Shown here one piece after another: positions 6,435 through 15,357 of a DNA stretch of 40,540 nt. The translations under genes were made by a program, and so were the position numbers. The notes under the pieces were generated by a model, which was not told where the DNA came from, made no database searches, and saw nothing but the letters and a program-made list of their open reading frames with translations. Numbering within the stretch: position 1 is the first letter of the stretch; each line of letters begins with the position of its first letter. Source of the stretch: Candidatus Methanomethylophilaceae archaeon (lineage in GTDB: Archaea > Thermoplasmatota > Thermoplasmata > Methanomassiliicoccales > Methanomethylophilaceae); NCBI GenBank assembly GCA_007117455.1, contig SKGM01000009.1, positions 1 through 40,540 on the forward strand, written 5' to 3'.

Positions 6435-7573
6435 TGCGCTACCTTCCCTTCGGCCCAGAGGGCCGTCGGCTATCCGTCTTAGGTCTGGGATGCATGCGTC
6501 TTCCAGTTCACGGAGAGGGGTACTCCCCCATAGATGAGGAGGCATCCATCGCATTGCTCCGTCGGGCAGTGGACTTGGGCGTCAACTATCTGGATACCGC
6601 ACCGACATACCATGACGGCACCAGTGAGTCCTTCGTCGGGAAGGCGTTGTTGGGAGGTTACCGGGAAAAGGTCGCCATCGCCACCAAGATGAGTCGGAAA
6701 TGTGTCAGCTCCCGCGAGGAGTGCCGCGCCCTCATTCAGGACCAGCTGCGGAGACTGCAGACCGAACACATCGACCTCTATCTCCTGCACAATGTCACCA
6801 AGGACAGCTGGCGCTTCTTCGATGAGGTGGGCGCCTTGGACCTCATCGAGAGGGCCAGGGAAAGGGGGGAGTTGGGTATGGTGGGCTTCTCCAGTCATGA
6901 GGAGGCGGAGTTCTTCAAGGATCTGGTGGACGCTCATGACTGGGACTTCTGCCAGATACAGTTCAACTACGCCGATCGGTACATCCAGGCCGGGGAGTCG
7001 GGTTTGGAGTATGCTCGCTCCAAGGGATTGGAGGTCGTGGTGATGGAGCCTCTCAAGGGAGGCATGCTCGCCCGGGACGATCTCCCCTATATGCAGACGT
7101 TCAAGGACTCTGGCAGAGACTGGTCCCCGGCTGAGTGGTCCTTGCGTTGGATTTGGAACCGACCGGAGATTTCCGTCGTGCTGAGCGGCATGAACACCCT
7201 TGGACAGCTGGAGGAGAACTGCCGCGTGGCCATGGAAAGCGGCCCAGGCATGATGGGGGCTGAAGACCTGATGGTGATCGATCAGGCGAAGGAGGCATTG
7301 GATGAGGCGGTCAGTGTGGCCTGTAGCGGTTGCGCCTACTGCCTTCCCTGCCCCGAAGGGGTCAACATACCTCGGATGTTCACACTGTACAACAACCACG
7401 TGCTGGGCGGAGGGCACACCTGGGGGAGGAACATGTACAACTTCTCCACCGCTGCGGGGGAGAGGGCGGGTAACTGCATCTCGTGTGGTGAGTGCGAGGA
7501 ACGGTGCCCCCAGGACCTCAAGGTGTCCGAGCTCATGCCTCGGATACATGAGGAGTTGGGCTCTGACGGTTAG
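6434..7573 (+). CDS. Aldo/keto reductase family oxidoreductase with C-terminal [4Fe-4S] ferredoxin domain (COG1453)
   Basis: 379 aa. Residues 1-~280 are an aldo/keto reductase TIM barrel (start LGLGCMRLP, then NYLDTAPTYHDGTSE and IDLYLLHN). The C-terminal ~90 residues carry CSGCAYCLPCPEGVNIP and CISCGECEERCPQDL, enough Cys for two cubane clusters, as in the COG1453 group. The combination implies electron transfer between ferredoxin-like carriers and an unknown carbonyl substrate in the cytoplasm. Length is normal for the group. It is co-translated with the preceding TrmB-like regulator. Confidence 0.88.
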   Translation: MRYLPFGPEGRRLSVLGLGCMRLPVHGEGYSPIDEEASIALLRRAVDLGVNYLDTAPTYHDGTSESFVGKALLGGYREKVAIATKMSRKCVSSREECRALIQDQLRRLQTEHIDLYLLHNVTKDSWRFFDEVGALDLIERARERGELGMVGFSSHEEAEFFKDLVDAHDWDFCQIQFNYADRYIQAGESGLEYARSKGLEVVVMEPLKGGMLARDDLPYMQTFKDSGRDWSPAEWSLRWIWNRPEISVVLSGMNTLGQLEENCRVAMESGPGMMGAEDLMVIDQAKEALDEAVSVACSGCAYCLPCPEGVNIPRMFTLYNNHVLGGGHTWGRNMYNFSTAAGERAGNCISCGECEERCPQDLKVSELMPRIHEELGSDG

Positions 7574-7582
7574 GGTAAACGG

Positions 7583-7592
7583 TAAATACTAT
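7583..7592 (+). promoter_or_regulatory. TATA element of the permease/phosphatase operon
   Basis: GTAAATACTA lies 42-51 nt before ATG 7634. A start point ~26 nt downstream falls inside the inverted repeat at 7603-7626, the arrangement expected for a repressed promoter. Confidence 0.4.
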
Positions 7593-7602
7593 GTCAAGGA
7601 TA

Positions 7603-7626
7603 CAATTTCAAAATAAATTGAAATTG
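7603..7626. promoter_or_regulatory. 9-bp inverted repeat, probable ArsR-type operator
   Basis: CAATTTCAA (7603-7611) and TTGAAATTG (7618-7626) are perfect complementary arms separated by six A/T bases. They lie between the TATA element and the permease ATG. ArsR/SmtB repressors bind such A/T-rich dyads, and an ArsR-family gene closes the module at 9099-9455. Confidence 0.6.
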
Positions 7627-7633
7627 GTGTCCT

Positions 7634-8683
7634 ATGTTGACCGTATTGATAGACACGGTGATGGCCGGCCTCTCGAATGTCGCTTACTATCTCTCAGCTC
7701 ATGTCCTGACCTGTCTGATACCCGCCTTCTTCATCGCTGGCGCCATAGGGGCCTTCGTCCGCAAGGAGGCGGTCCTGCGCTATTTCGGAGCGGGGGTCCG
7801 GAAGACCCTGTCGTATAGTGTCGCCTCGGTCTCAGGGATTGTGCTGGCGGTGTGCAGTTGCACGATACTTCCCCTCTTCGCCGGGATATACAAGAAGGGG
7901 AGCGGCATCGGCCCCGCCACCGCTTTCCTGTTCGCCGGTCCGGGAATCAACATACTGGCCTTGATATACACCGCTCAGATCCTGGGCTGGGACCTCGGAT
8001 TGGCACGTGCCGGTTTCGCAGTGGGGATGGCCATCATCATAGGGCTCATAATGGCCACAGTCTTCCGGGACATCGGAAGAGCCGAGGGATTGGCCATGAC
8101 ATCCTCCCAAAGTGGTCTGAGCCGAGAGACCCTGACCCTCTTCGTGCTTCTGATAGTGATTCTGGTGATCGGTTCGGCATCCATCGATTGGGCGGTGAAG
8201 ATTCCAGTTATGCTGCTGCTCATCGCTGCGGTGGCGGTATTGGTACTGAAGCGCTTCGACCGTGATGAGACCGTGGAATGGGGTTATGAGACCTGGGACC
8301 TGACCCGGAAGATATTCCCACTCCTGATAGCCGGCACGTTCCTGGTGGGTGCTATAGCCCTATGGCTTCCGCCTGAGACCTTCGAACCCTATCTCGGTGG
8401 AAACGATCCCATCTCCGTCCTGCTGGGTTCATCCCTGGGCCTGATACTATACATGCCCACCCTACTCGAGGTGCCCATCGTGGGTACCACTTTCGGCTAC
8501 ACGGCAGGGAACATCGGACCCGGGCCGGCTTTGGCGCTCTTGCTCGCCGGACCCACTGTGAGCCTGCCGAGCATCGTCGTGCTGCAGAGGATACTGGGGG
8601 CAAAGCGTACCCTGACCTACGTCATGCTGGTCCTGTTGTTCTCTACGGTGGCCGGCCTGATATACGGAAACCTGATGGTGTGA
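7634..8683 (+). CDS. COG0701-type permease (ArsP / SO_0444-like metal or metalloid efflux)
   Basis: 349 aa with about eight to ten hydrophobic segments. The first half contains CSCTILPLFAGIYKKGSG (C74-x-C76), the Cys-containing membrane motif of ArsP/YraQ-type permeases, followed by AFLFAGPGINILALIYT. A matching repeat lies in the second half (TLLEVPIVGTTFGYTAG). ArsP exports trivalent organoarsenicals, while SO_0444-like members are linked to Cu/Zn. Which ion is moved here is unresolved. It is followed 6 nt later by an arsenate-reductase-like gene and faces an ArsR gene, so a metalloid-resistance operon is the best reading. Confidence 0.83.
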   Translation: MLTVLIDTVMAGLSNVAYYLSAHVLTCLIPAFFIAGAIGAFVRKEAVLRYFGAGVRKTLSYSVASVSGIVLAVCSCTILPLFAGIYKKGSGIGPATAFLFAGPGINILALIYTAQILGWDLGLARAGFAVGMAIIIGLIMATVFRDIGRAEGLAMTSSQSGLSRETLTLFVLLIVILVIGSASIDWAVKIPVMLLLIAAVAVLVLKRFDRDETVEWGYETWDLTRKIFPLLIAGTFLVGAIALWLPPETFEPYLGGNDPISVLLGSSLGLILYMPTLLEVPIVGTTFGYTAGNIGPGPALALLLAGPTVSLPSIVVLQRILGAKRTLTYVMLVLLFSTVAGLIYGNLMV

Positions 8684-8689
8684 TGAATT

Positions 8690-9106
8690 ATGGATGACAA
8701 AGATGTCGTGAGGAAGGTGCTGATTGTGTGCACCCACAACGCTGTACGTTCGCAGATGTCCGAGGCGGTGGTAAACCGTCATATCGAGGGGTGGAGCGCG
8801 GTGAGCGCCGGTTCGGACCCCCGTCGCCCGCATCCACTGGTCCTGGAGATCCTTGAGGAAGAGGGCTATGAAACCGCCGGTTTGAGATCCAAACACATCC
8901 AGGAGGTACTGGATGACAGCTTGGACCTGGTGGTGTTCGTGTGTGGGGAGGCAGACTCATGCGTGATTCTGAACACCGATGTCAGAAGGGTCAGATATCC
9001 CCTCCCGGACCCTGTCGCCGAGGCTGTCGATGACCTGTCGCGCCGGCAAGGGATCAAGGATCTGTTGACCAGACTGAGGGATGATCTCCCCGGCATTCTC
9101 AGATGA
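8690..9106 (+). CDS. Low-molecular-weight phosphatase family protein, arsenate-reductase-like
   Basis: 138 aa. The P-loop VCTHNAVRS (C14-x5-R20) and a late PLPDP containing the general-acid Asp define the LMW protein-tyrosine-phosphatase/ArsC fold. The HNAVRSQM variant is the form found in thioredoxin-type arsenate reductases and their archaeal relatives. Resolving Cys residues of the Staphylococcus ArsC type are not obvious: a single Cys pair (VCGEADSC) lies near residues 84-89, roughly where ArsC has C82/C89, so reduction of arsenate is plausible but unproven. It is in the same operon as the permease and overlaps the convergent arsR gene by 8 nt. Confidence 0.78.
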   Translation: MDDKDVVRKVLIVCTHNAVRSQMSEAVVNRHIEGWSAVSAGSDPRRPHPLVLEILEEEGYETAGLRSKHIQEVLDDSLDLVVFVCGEADSCVILNTDVRRVRYPLPDPVAEAVDDLSRRQGIKDLLTRLRDDLPGILR

Positions 9107-9455
9107 GATTGGACCTACCGAATTCCGTAATTCGATAGATCCTCCAGTTCTGCTCACGATAGAACTCCACCAAGCCCTGCGACTCCAGTTTGGAAAGATG
9201 GTATGATAGTTTGGAGTCCGCCAGGCCCAAGGCCCTCTTGAGCACGCAGGGGCAGCATTCGCTGATCGCCAGCATGTGCAGGAGCTTCAACCGGTTTGGG
9301 TCTGATAAAGCCTTATGGAGGTTGACCTCCCTTTTTATGCTATCTTGGTCGGGAAGGTCGCTGACCAGGCCTTCGATGCCCCCCCTCCGCCGCAGGGATT
9401 CCCCGACGGACTCCGGGAGGCTCATATCTTCAAAGTCACAATCACACTTACCCAT
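9099..9455 (-). CDS. ArsR-family metal(loid)-responsive repressor
   Basis: 118 aa with the winged-helix core KALSDPNRLKLLHML and ADSKLSYHLSKLESQGL. Cysteines cluster in C4-D-C6 near the N-terminus and in SECCPCVL (C67, C68, C70) at the edge of the DNA-binding domain, a good set of soft-metal ligands. ATG 9455 was chosen because GGTGAT precedes it and a TATA element sits 34-43 nt upstream. The longer frame to 9515 would translate through that promoter. It most likely controls the permease/phosphatase operon through the inverted repeat at 7603-7626. Confidence 0.85.
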   Translation of the reverse strand: MGKCDCDFEDMSLPESVGESLRRRGGIEGLVSDLPDQDSIKREVNLHKALSDPNRLKLLHMLAISECCPCVLKRALGLADSKLSYHLSKLESQGLVEFYREQNWRIYRITEFGRSNLI

Positions 9456-9488
9456 CCCTATCACCACTTCATTATCGATTACCATACC

Positions 9489-9498
9489 GATATAAAAT
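9489..9498 (-). promoter_or_regulatory. TATA box of the arsR-like gene
   Basis: ATTTTATATC on the minus strand. A start point about 26 nt downstream (near 9468) leaves a leader of ~13 nt with GGTGAT before ATG 9455. Confidence 0.5.
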
Positions 9499-9517
9499 CT
9501 GTACTCAACCATCATCG

Positions 9518-9530
9518 TTTATTATAAGTA
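9518..9530 (+). promoter_or_regulatory. TATA box of the vor operon
   Basis: TTTATTATAAGTA is centred about 32 nt before ATG 9556, predicting a short leader of roughly 6 nt. Confidence 0.5.
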
Positions 9531-9555
9531 TCCAGGAATCTGTACCGCCGAGAAT

Positions 9556-9789
9556 ATGACAACAGCCAGCCCAGGATTGCCACGACCCGTCATTCTGGTG
9601 GAGGAGTGCAAGGGATGCGGCAGGTGTGTGCATGCCTGCCCCAAGAAGGTCCTGCACATCTCCGACACCGTCAACGGCATGGGATACCGCATAGCGGAGT
9701 ATGCCGGCGAGGGGTGCGTTGGATGCGCCATCTGCTTCTACAACTGTCCAGAGCCTTTCGCCATCGAGGTCCACAAGGAGGGGGAGTGA
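9556..9789 (+). CDS. vorC: 2-oxoacid:ferredoxin oxidoreductase, ferredoxin-like (delta) subunit
   Basis: 77-aa 2[4Fe-4S] ferredoxin with [12 protein letters not shown] and [12 protein letters not shown], each a CxxCxxCxxxCP motif. As the small subunit of a VOR/KOR-type complex it passes electrons from the catalytic subunits to free ferredoxin. It is first in the vorC-vorB-vorA operon, only 1 nt before the next start. The three-subunit arrangement, with a fused beta-gamma subunit next to an HTH-cupin and an acyl-CoA synthetase, matches the ketoisovalerate oxidoreductase loci of methanogens. Confidence 0.88.
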   Translation: MTTASPGLPRPVILVEECKGCGRCVHACPKKVLHISDTVNGMGYRIAEYAGEGCVGCAICFYNCPEPFAIEVHKEGE

Positions 9790-9790
9790 A

Positions 9791-10843
9791 TTGAGGAAGT
9801 TCATCAAAGGAAATGAGGCGGTGACCATCGGAGCGATCTATGCTGGTTGCGACGCATACTTCGGATATCCGATCACGCCTGCCAGCGAGATAGCCCATGC
9901 GGCGGCGATGCACTTCCCGCCCTTGGGGAAGGAGTTCCTACAGGCGGAGTGCGAGACGGCGGCCATCAACATGATGTACGGAGCGGCCGCGGCTGGGAAG
10001 TTGTCCATGAGTGCCTCATCCGGTCCCGGTATGAGTCTGATGCAGGAAGGCATGTCGTATCTGGCGGGCGCCCAGCTACCAGCGGTGGTAGTGGATATAA
10101 TGAGGACCGGCCCTGGACTGGGCAACATAGGTCCTGAACAGGGAGATTACAACCAGGCGGTCAAAGGGGGAGGGCATGGCAACTACCGCACCATAGTACT
10201 CGCACCGAACTCGGTGCAGGAGATGTGCGACCTTACGATCAAATGCTTCGAGCTCTCGATGAAGTACCGAAATCCAGCGCTACTACTGGCAGACGCCGTC
10301 CTCGGTCAGATGATGGAGTCCCTGACCATACCCGACGGAATGTTGGAGAAACAGGATTTCAGTTCATGGTCAGTACGTGGTGACGCCGTGACCAGGAAGA
10401 ACCTGGTGTGCTCCATATACCTGGAGCCCGACCTTCAGGAGAGGCACAACTGGATGCTCCAGGAGAAATACGAGAGTATGCGCTGTGAGACCATGGCTGA
10501 GAACTATCTCTGCGACGATGCGGACCTGGTCCTCACCGCATACGGTAGCTGCTCGAGGATCTGCCGCTCAGCGGTGGACATGCTGAGGGATGAGGGGTTC
10601 AAGGTAGGGCTGTTTCGTCCCATCAGCCTCTATCCGTTCCCGGAGGAGGAGATGAACTCCGCCATGGGAGGGAAGGATGTACTGGTCGTGGAACTGAGCA
10701 ACGGGCAGTACCGTGATGATGTCCGCCTCCACCTTCGGGACTGTGATGCGGTCATTGGGCTGGCTAACCGCATGGGGGGGAACCTGATAAGCGTTGAAGA
10801 GGTCCTCTCCAAAGCCCGGGATATGCTGGAGGGATCCCCATGA
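9791..10843 (+). CDS. vorB: 2-oxoacid:ferredoxin oxidoreductase, alpha subunit
   Basis: 350 aa. N-terminal [15 protein letters not shown] and [11 protein letters not shown] are the pyrimidine-domain signature of 2-oxoacid:acceptor oxidoreductase alpha subunits, and the C-terminal part is the transketolase-C-like domain. Together with VorA it oxidatively decarboxylates a 2-oxoacid to an acyl-CoA, reducing ferredoxin. Branched-chain (2-oxoisovalerate) specificity is inferred from synteny and from size equal to methanogen VorB, not from active-site residues. The TTG start at 9791 follows GGGGAGTGA. A much longer open frame upstream overlaps vorC and is rejected. Its stop overlaps vorA by 4 nt. 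Confidence 0.88.
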   Translation: MRKFIKGNEAVTIGAIYAGCDAYFGYPITPASEIAHAAAMHFPPLGKEFLQAECETAAINMMYGAAAAGKLSMSASSGPGMSLMQEGMSYLAGAQLPAVVVDIMRTGPGLGNIGPEQGDYNQAVKGGGHGNYRTIVLAPNSVQEMCDLTIKCFELSMKYRNPALLLADAVLGQMMESLTIPDGMLEKQDFSSWSVRGDAVTRKNLVCSIYLEPDLQERHNWMLQEKYESMRCETMAENYLCDDADLVLTAYGSCSRICRSAVDMLRDEGFKVGLFRPISLYPFPEEEMNSAMGGKDVLVVELSNGQYRDDVRLHLRDCDAVIGLANRMGGNLISVEEVLSKARDMLEGSP

Positions 10844-12243
10844 TCATACGTTCCAAGGGTTTCTACGATGAATTCGAGAGGAAGGGCGGTCGTAGAAGGA
10901 CCACCCATTATTGCGCGGGATGCGGGCACGGGATAATCCAGAAGCTTATTGCCGAGGCGATGGTGGACCTGGGGATCCAGGATGATACCGTATTCGTCAG
11001 CCCGGTCGGTTGCGCGGCCTTCTGCTACTACTACCTGGATTGCGGCCATGTCGCCGGACCCCACGGCAGGGCGGCGGCGGTCGCCAGCGGGCTGGTCAGG
11101 GCGATACCGGACAAGGTCGTCATAGCCTATCAGGGAGATGGGGACCTGGGCGCGATCGGGTTCAACAATGCGTTCCAGGCCGCAAACCGCGGTGACGGTT
11201 TCGCCCATTTCTTCGTCAACAACGCCCTCTATGCTATGACCGGAGGTCAGCTGGCTCCGACGACGTTGCCGGGACAGAAGACCACGACCTCACCTTACGG
11301 CAGGGATGTGGTCAACACCGGCGAGCCACTGAAGGTTTGCGAGGTCTTCAATCAGCTGGACCGCCCCGTGTACATCGAGAGGGTGTCGGTGGCGGACAGC
11401 AAACGCATCAAGCAGGCCCGTAAGGCCATCCGCAAGGCGTTGGAGATCCAGAAGGAGGGCAAGGGTTACGCTTTCGTGGAGATTCTCTCCCCCTGCCCGA
11501 CCAACATGCGGGCCGACTCGGTGGGGGCGGCCGAATTCGTCACCAAGGAGATGGAGGGGTATTTCCCACTGGGTGTTTTCAGGGACCGTTCCGATGCGGA
11601 GACGGCCTGTTGCATGGAGGTCGCACCCAAGACCGTGGAGGAGATCGTCGATGCCGACTACGCCGGTGATGTCATTGCCGATATGCCCGAGCTACGGGAG
11701 AGAAGGTACAAGTTCTCCGGATTCGGAGGCCAGGGCATACTCAGCCTGGGACTGGTGATAGCCGATGCGGCGAGCGAGATGGGGAGACATGTCTCCTGGT
11801 TCCCTAGCTACGGGCCGGAGCAACGTGGTGGCTCGGCCTCCTGCTCAGTCGTGGTCAGCGGACGGGAGATAGGTTCACCGACCATCGACCATCCGGATGT
11901 ACTGGTCGCAATGAACCAGCCTTCATTGGAGCGTTTCCTGCCCACCCTTCGTCAAGGCGCGGTGCTGATATACGAGTCCTCGGTGCCTTTGAACGTGGAG
12001 GTTCCGGAGGGGGTAAACGTCCACCCCTTCCCGGCGGCCAGGATCGCCAGCGAGAACGGTGTGGCCAAGGCGGCGAACACCGCTCTTCTGGGATGCATGG
12101 TGGAGCTCGGACTTCTGGATATGCCGGAGGCGGAGATCGCCGAGGCACTGAGGAGGAGCTTCTCCGCCAAACCCAAGCTCATCGATAGCAACATGGCGGT
12201 CTTCGAGGCGGCCAAGGAGTACGCCCGCAAGGAGCTCTCCTGA
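10840..12243 (+). CDS. vorA: 2-oxoacid:ferredoxin oxidoreductase, fused beta-gamma subunit
   Basis: 467 aa. Residues 1-~265 are the TPP-binding beta subunit: HYCAGCGHG with Cys for the proximal cluster, [12 protein letters not shown] as the TPP/Mg motif, and LSPCPTN. Residues ~288-467 are the gamma subunit: [12 protein letters not shown], then [15 protein letters not shown]. The two are joined by a short linker near residues 270-287. The same fusion and length are known for methanogen VorA. It is the catalytic core of the operon. 2-Oxoglutarate or indolepyruvate as substrate are alternatives, but those enzymes usually keep beta and gamma separate or have a different order. Confidence 0.88.
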   Translation: MIIRSKGFYDEFERKGGRRRTTHYCAGCGHGIIQKLIAEAMVDLGIQDDTVFVSPVGCAAFCYYYLDCGHVAGPHGRAAAVASGLVRAIPDKVVIAYQGDGDLGAIGFNNAFQAANRGDGFAHFFVNNALYAMTGGQLAPTTLPGQKTTTSPYGRDVVNTGEPLKVCEVFNQLDRPVYIERVSVADSKRIKQARKAIRKALEIQKEGKGYAFVEILSPCPTNMRADSVGAAEFVTKEMEGYFPLGVFRDRSDAETACCMEVAPKTVEEIVDADYAGDVIADMPELRERRYKFSGFGGQGILSLGLVIADAASEMGRHVSWFPSYGPEQRGGSASCSVVVSGREIGSPTIDHPDVLVAMNQPSLERFLPTLRQGAVLIYESSVPLNVEVPEGVNVHPFPAARIASENGVAKAANTALLGCMVELGLLDMPEAEIAEALRRSFSAKPKLIDSNMAVFEAAKEYARKELS

Positions 12244-12274
12244 ACTCAAACACCTTCCCATAAACACCATGCGT

Positions 12275-12286
12275 CGGCCCATGCCG
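12275..12286 (+). other. Short hairpin in the vorA-HTH intergenic space
   Basis: CGGC-CCAT-GCCG can form a 4-bp stem. No U-tract follows, so it is not a convincing terminator. It may slow transcription or do nothing. Confidence 0.2.
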
Positions 12287-12306
12287 GCGAACAGGGGGAA
12301 CGGAAA

Positions 12307-12867
12307 ATGGGAAACAAGGACACACTCGGACAGAGGATCGAGAACTACCGTGAGCGCTTGAAGCTCTCTAAGGAGGAACTGTCTAAGAACGCCGGCATAG
12401 ACCTGGAGCTCCTCCAATCCATCGAGGCTGATGAGGTCTGCCCCGCCATCAATGTGATGGTGAGACTTTCAAGGGCCTTGGGTCAACGCCTGGGGACCTT
12501 CATGGACGACCAGGAGGTGGAGGACCCGTTGATCGTACCGGGCGACGAGAGGACCGAGAACGGTTCGAGCCATAAATGTCAGGTCTCCGGTCATTATCGC
12601 TACTTCCCCCTGGGGATGGGTAAGAGTGACCGCCATATGGAGCCTTTCTTCATAGTGGTGGAGCCCAGTGATGAGAAGTCGCTGTCCTCCCATGAGGGCG
12701 AGGAGTTCATCATCGTGAATTCAGGGGAGGTGGAATTGATTTACGGTAATGAGACCCACCATCTGAAGGCCGGCGACACCATGTACTACAACTCGCTGGT
12801 CCCCCACCACCTAGGGGCCAAGAACGGGAAGGCGGAGATATTCGCCACCATATACATGCCGTTCTAG
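12307..12867 (+). CDS. XRE-family HTH regulator with C-terminal cupin domain
   Basis: 186 aa. Residues ~8-62 are a helix-turn-helix of the XRE type (GQRIENYRERLKLSKEELSK then LLQSIEADEVCPAIN). Residues ~110-184 are a small-molecule-sensing cupin (SHEGEEFIIVNSGEVEL, then KAGDTMYYNSLVPHH with metal-site His). Such HTH-cupins sit next to acyl-CoA synthetase and ketoacid oxidoreductase genes in methanogens and probably sense an acid or acyl metabolite. The gene lies between vorA and the synthetase on the same strand and likely regulates this cluster. Confidence 0.85.
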   Translation: MGNKDTLGQRIENYRERLKLSKEELSKNAGIDLELLQSIEADEVCPAINVMVRLSRALGQRLGTFMDDQEVEDPLIVPGDERTENGSSHKCQVSGHYRYFPLGMGKSDRHMEPFFIVVEPSDEKSLSSHEGEEFIIVNSGEVELIYGNETHHLKAGDTMYYNSLVPHHLGAKNGKAEIFATIYMPF

Positions 12868-12876
12868 GTGAGGATC

Positions 12877-14529
12877 ATGAAACGGGAATCCATAACCGAG
12901 GACCTGACCTTGGGCCAGTTGCTGGACCGTACGGTAGATGCGAATCCGGAAGGCGATGCCATAGTCTATGTCGACCGTGGGTACCGTCAGACCTGGAAGG
13001 AGTTCTCCGACACCGTAGACCGGGTGGCCAAGGGGCTGATGGCCCTCGGCGTCAAGAAAGGTGAGAAGGTCGCGGTCTGGGCCACCAATGTGCCACATTG
13101 GGCGACCCTCCAATTCGCCACCGCCCGCATCGGTGCCGTCCTCCTGACCATAAACATCAACTACAAGTCGGCGGAGATAGACTACATCCTGAAACAATCC
13201 GACTGTGAGAACATATTCATCATCGACGGGTTCCGTGACAGTGATTACGTATCGATACTCTACGAGCTGATACCCGAGCTCCGGGAGCAGCCCCGTGACA
13301 GGTTGTCATCAGAGACCTATCCCCATCTAAAGAGGGTGGTGTTCATGGGCCCAGAGAAGCATCGGGGCATGTACTCCATGCCAGAGGTCATGGCCATGGC
13401 CTCACAGACCACCGATGCCGATTACCAGGACCGCCAGGCGTCACTCGACTGCCATGATGTCGTGAACATGCAGTACACCTCTGGCACCACAGGGTTCCCC
13501 AAGGGTGTGCAGCTCACCCATCACAACATCGGCAACAACGGCTATTGGATAGGGTACAATCAGAATTTCGGGCCTGACGACCGGGTATGCATCCCCGTTC
13601 CCCTGTTCCACTGCTTCGGATGCGTGCTGGGAGTACTGGCCTGTGTGAACCATGGCGCAGCGATGGTGATACTGGAGAAGTATGATCCTCTGACCGTGAT
13701 GATGTCCATAGAGAAGGAGGGCTGCACCGCGCTCTACGGCGTGCCGACGATGTTCATCGCCGTGATGGACCATCCGATGTTCGAGAAGTTCGACTTCAGC
13801 AGCCTGCGTACGGGGATCATGGCCGGATCACCCTGCCCCGTGAAGACCATGGAGGACTGCGTGGAGAAGATGAATATGTCGGAGGTCACCATCGTATACG
13901 GTCTGACAGAGTCTTCACCGGGTATGACCCAGATTCGTTACGACGAACCATCGCTGGTGAGGAAGTGCACCACAGTTGGCAAGGCCATGCCCGGAGTGGA
14001 GGTCGCCGTCTTCAATCCGGAGACCGGCGAGCAGTTGGGTCCTGGTGAGGCCGGTGAGCTCTGCTGTCGCGGATACAACGTGATGAAGGGTTACTACAAG
14101 ATGCCCGAGGCAACGGAGAATACCATCGACAAGGATGGCTGGTTGCATTCCGGCGACATCGGCATGATGGACGAGGATGGTTACTTCAGCGTCACCGGTC
14201 GACTCAAGGACATGATAATACGCGGCGGGGAGAACATCTACCCCAAGGAGGTCGAGGACTTCCTGTATCGCATGGAAGGTGTTCAAGACGTACAGGTAAT
14301 CGGCGTCCCCAGCCAGAAATACGGTGAGCAGCCGGGGGCATTCATCATCCCCCGCCAAGGGGCCGACCTGAAGCCGGAGGACATCACCGGCTTCTGCCGC
14401 GGGAAGATCGCATTCTACAAGATACCGAAATATGTCGCCTTCGTGGAGGAATATCCGATGACCGCCTCGGGGAAGATCCAGAAGTACCGCCTCAGGGAGA
14501 TGGCGGCGGAGTTGTGGCCGGACGCCTGA
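12877..14529 (+). CDS. AMP-forming acyl-CoA synthetase (AMP-binding family)
   Basis: 550 aa, the normal length for medium/long-chain acyl-CoA synthetases. Motifs are YTSGTTGFPKGVQLTH (P-loop), YGLTESSP (A5), WLHSGDIGMMDEDGY (A7), GRLKDMIIRGGENIYP (A8 hinge) and near the C-terminus ASGKIQKYRLRE with the catalytic Lys (A10). It activates a carboxylic acid with ATP and CoA. Coupled with VOR it could recycle branched-chain or aromatic acids: acid to acyl-CoA to reductive carboxylation, as proposed in methanogens. ATG 12877 is preceded by GGTGAGGATC; GTG 12868 is rejected because it overlaps this site. Confidence 0.9.
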   Translation: MKRESITEDLTLGQLLDRTVDANPEGDAIVYVDRGYRQTWKEFSDTVDRVAKGLMALGVKKGEKVAVWATNVPHWATLQFATARIGAVLLTININYKSAEIDYILKQSDCENIFIIDGFRDSDYVSILYELIPELREQPRDRLSSETYPHLKRVVFMGPEKHRGMYSMPEVMAMASQTTDADYQDRQASLDCHDVVNMQYTSGTTGFPKGVQLTHHNIGNNGYWIGYNQNFGPDDRVCIPVPLFHCFGCVLGVLACVNHGAAMVILEKYDPLTVMMSIEKEGCTALYGVPTMFIAVMDHPMFEKFDFSSLRTGIMAGSPCPVKTMEDCVEKMNMSEVTIVYGLTESSPGMTQIRYDEPSLVRKCTTVGKAMPGVEVAVFNPETGEQLGPGEAGELCCRGYNVMKGYYKMPEATENTIDKDGWLHSGDIGMMDEDGYFSVTGRLKDMIIRGGENIYPKEVEDFLYRMEGVQDVQVIGVPSQKYGEQPGAFIIPRQGADLKPEDITGFCRGKIAFYKIPKYVAFVEEYPMTASGKIQKYRLREMAAELWPDA

Positions 14530-14565
14530 CACCAGGCTTATGTACTGCGAGCAGATGGGAGGGGC

Positions 14566-15357
14566 ATGCGGGAAGGCACCATGGTGACCGGTGAGGGTGA
14601 CCTGAGGATCCATTATAAGGTCAGCGGGGATGGCGAGCCCTTGGTGCTCATAACCGGCCTGGGAGGCGATATGCTGTTCTGGAGATCGGCGGTGCGCGCC
14701 TTGGAGGTTGACTTCAAGGTGATCGTCTTCGACAACCGCGGCTCTGGATCCACCCAATACCCTGCGGGTGGTTTCAGTGTGTCCGATATGGCGGACGATG
14801 TCGCCCTCTTGCTGGACCATCTCGACGTCCGATCATCCCATGTATTGGGATGGTCCATGGGCGGCAACATCGCCCAGGAGTTCGCCCTCCGCCATCCGCA
14901 CAGGGTGAGGACCCTCTGCCTCGCGTCCACCTACATGCGCCGCCCCTCCCGTTCCAGCTTCGCCATCGGCCGGATAATCGACGCCGGCAGGAAGCTGGGC
15001 GGAGATGCCGTGATGTCCCTCATGAACGCCCTGTGCATGTCCGAGGCGTATTATCAGGAGAGGGAGGGAAAGGTTAACGGCAACGGGCGTCAGGTCTATG
15101 ACATCGAGGGCATGGCCCTTCAGAAGGCGGCCCTGGACGCTTATGACATCAACGGCCGGATCGGGAGCATCAGCGTGCCGACCCTTGTCATCCACGGAGA
15201 GGACGACATCATGGTGCCCATCCGTTTCGGTGAGGAGATGGCGGAATGCATCGAAGCCTCGGAGATGGTCCGTGTGCCGGGCGCAGGTCACATACTCAGG
15301 CCCGAGGACTACGTGGAGGGGCTCAGGGATTTTATCGGCCGTCAGCGCCAGGACTGA
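14566..15357 (+). CDS. Alpha/beta-fold hydrolase
   Basis: 263 aa. The nucleophile elbow GWSMGG places Ser97, the oxyanion strand is ITGLGGDMLFW, and the remaining triad residues are likely the Asp in IHGEDDIMVP and the His in GAGHIL. It belongs to the large esterase/lactonase/haloperoxidase-like group with a short cap between residues ~130 and 200. Substrate is unknown. Its position directly after the acyl-CoA synthetase makes an ester, thioester or lactone plausible. ATG 14566 follows GGGAGGGG. Its 3' end overlaps the convergent kinase gene by 16 nt. Confidence 0.83.
   Translation: MREGTMVTGEGDLRIHYKVSGDGEPLVLITGLGGDMLFWRSAVRALEVDFKVIVFDNRGSGSTQYPAGGFSVSDMADDVALLLDHLDVRSSHVLGWSMGGNIAQEFALRHPHRVRTLCLASTYMRRPSRSSFAIGRIIDAGRKLGGDAVMSLMNALCMSEAYYQEREGKVNGNGRQVYDIEGMALQKAALDAYDINGRIGSISVPTLVIHGEDDIMVPIRFGEEMAECIEASEMVRVPGAGHILRPEDYVEGLRDFIGRQRQD

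Noticed and set aside
6479-7549. 356-codon minus-strand frame opposite the aldo/keto reductase
   Set aside because: The plus strand carries the full AKR and ferredoxin motifs. The minus frame is a GC-rich shadow, with His-rich, unpatterned sequence.
9456-9515. 20-residue N-terminal extension of the ArsR-family protein
   Set aside because: The extension crosses the gene's own TATA element, while ATG 9455 has GGTGAT upstream and begins with the Cys-containing segment.
12275-12286. Terminator after vorA
   Set aside because: Only a 4-bp stem without a T-tract, and the HTH-cupin gene continues on the same strand a few bases later.
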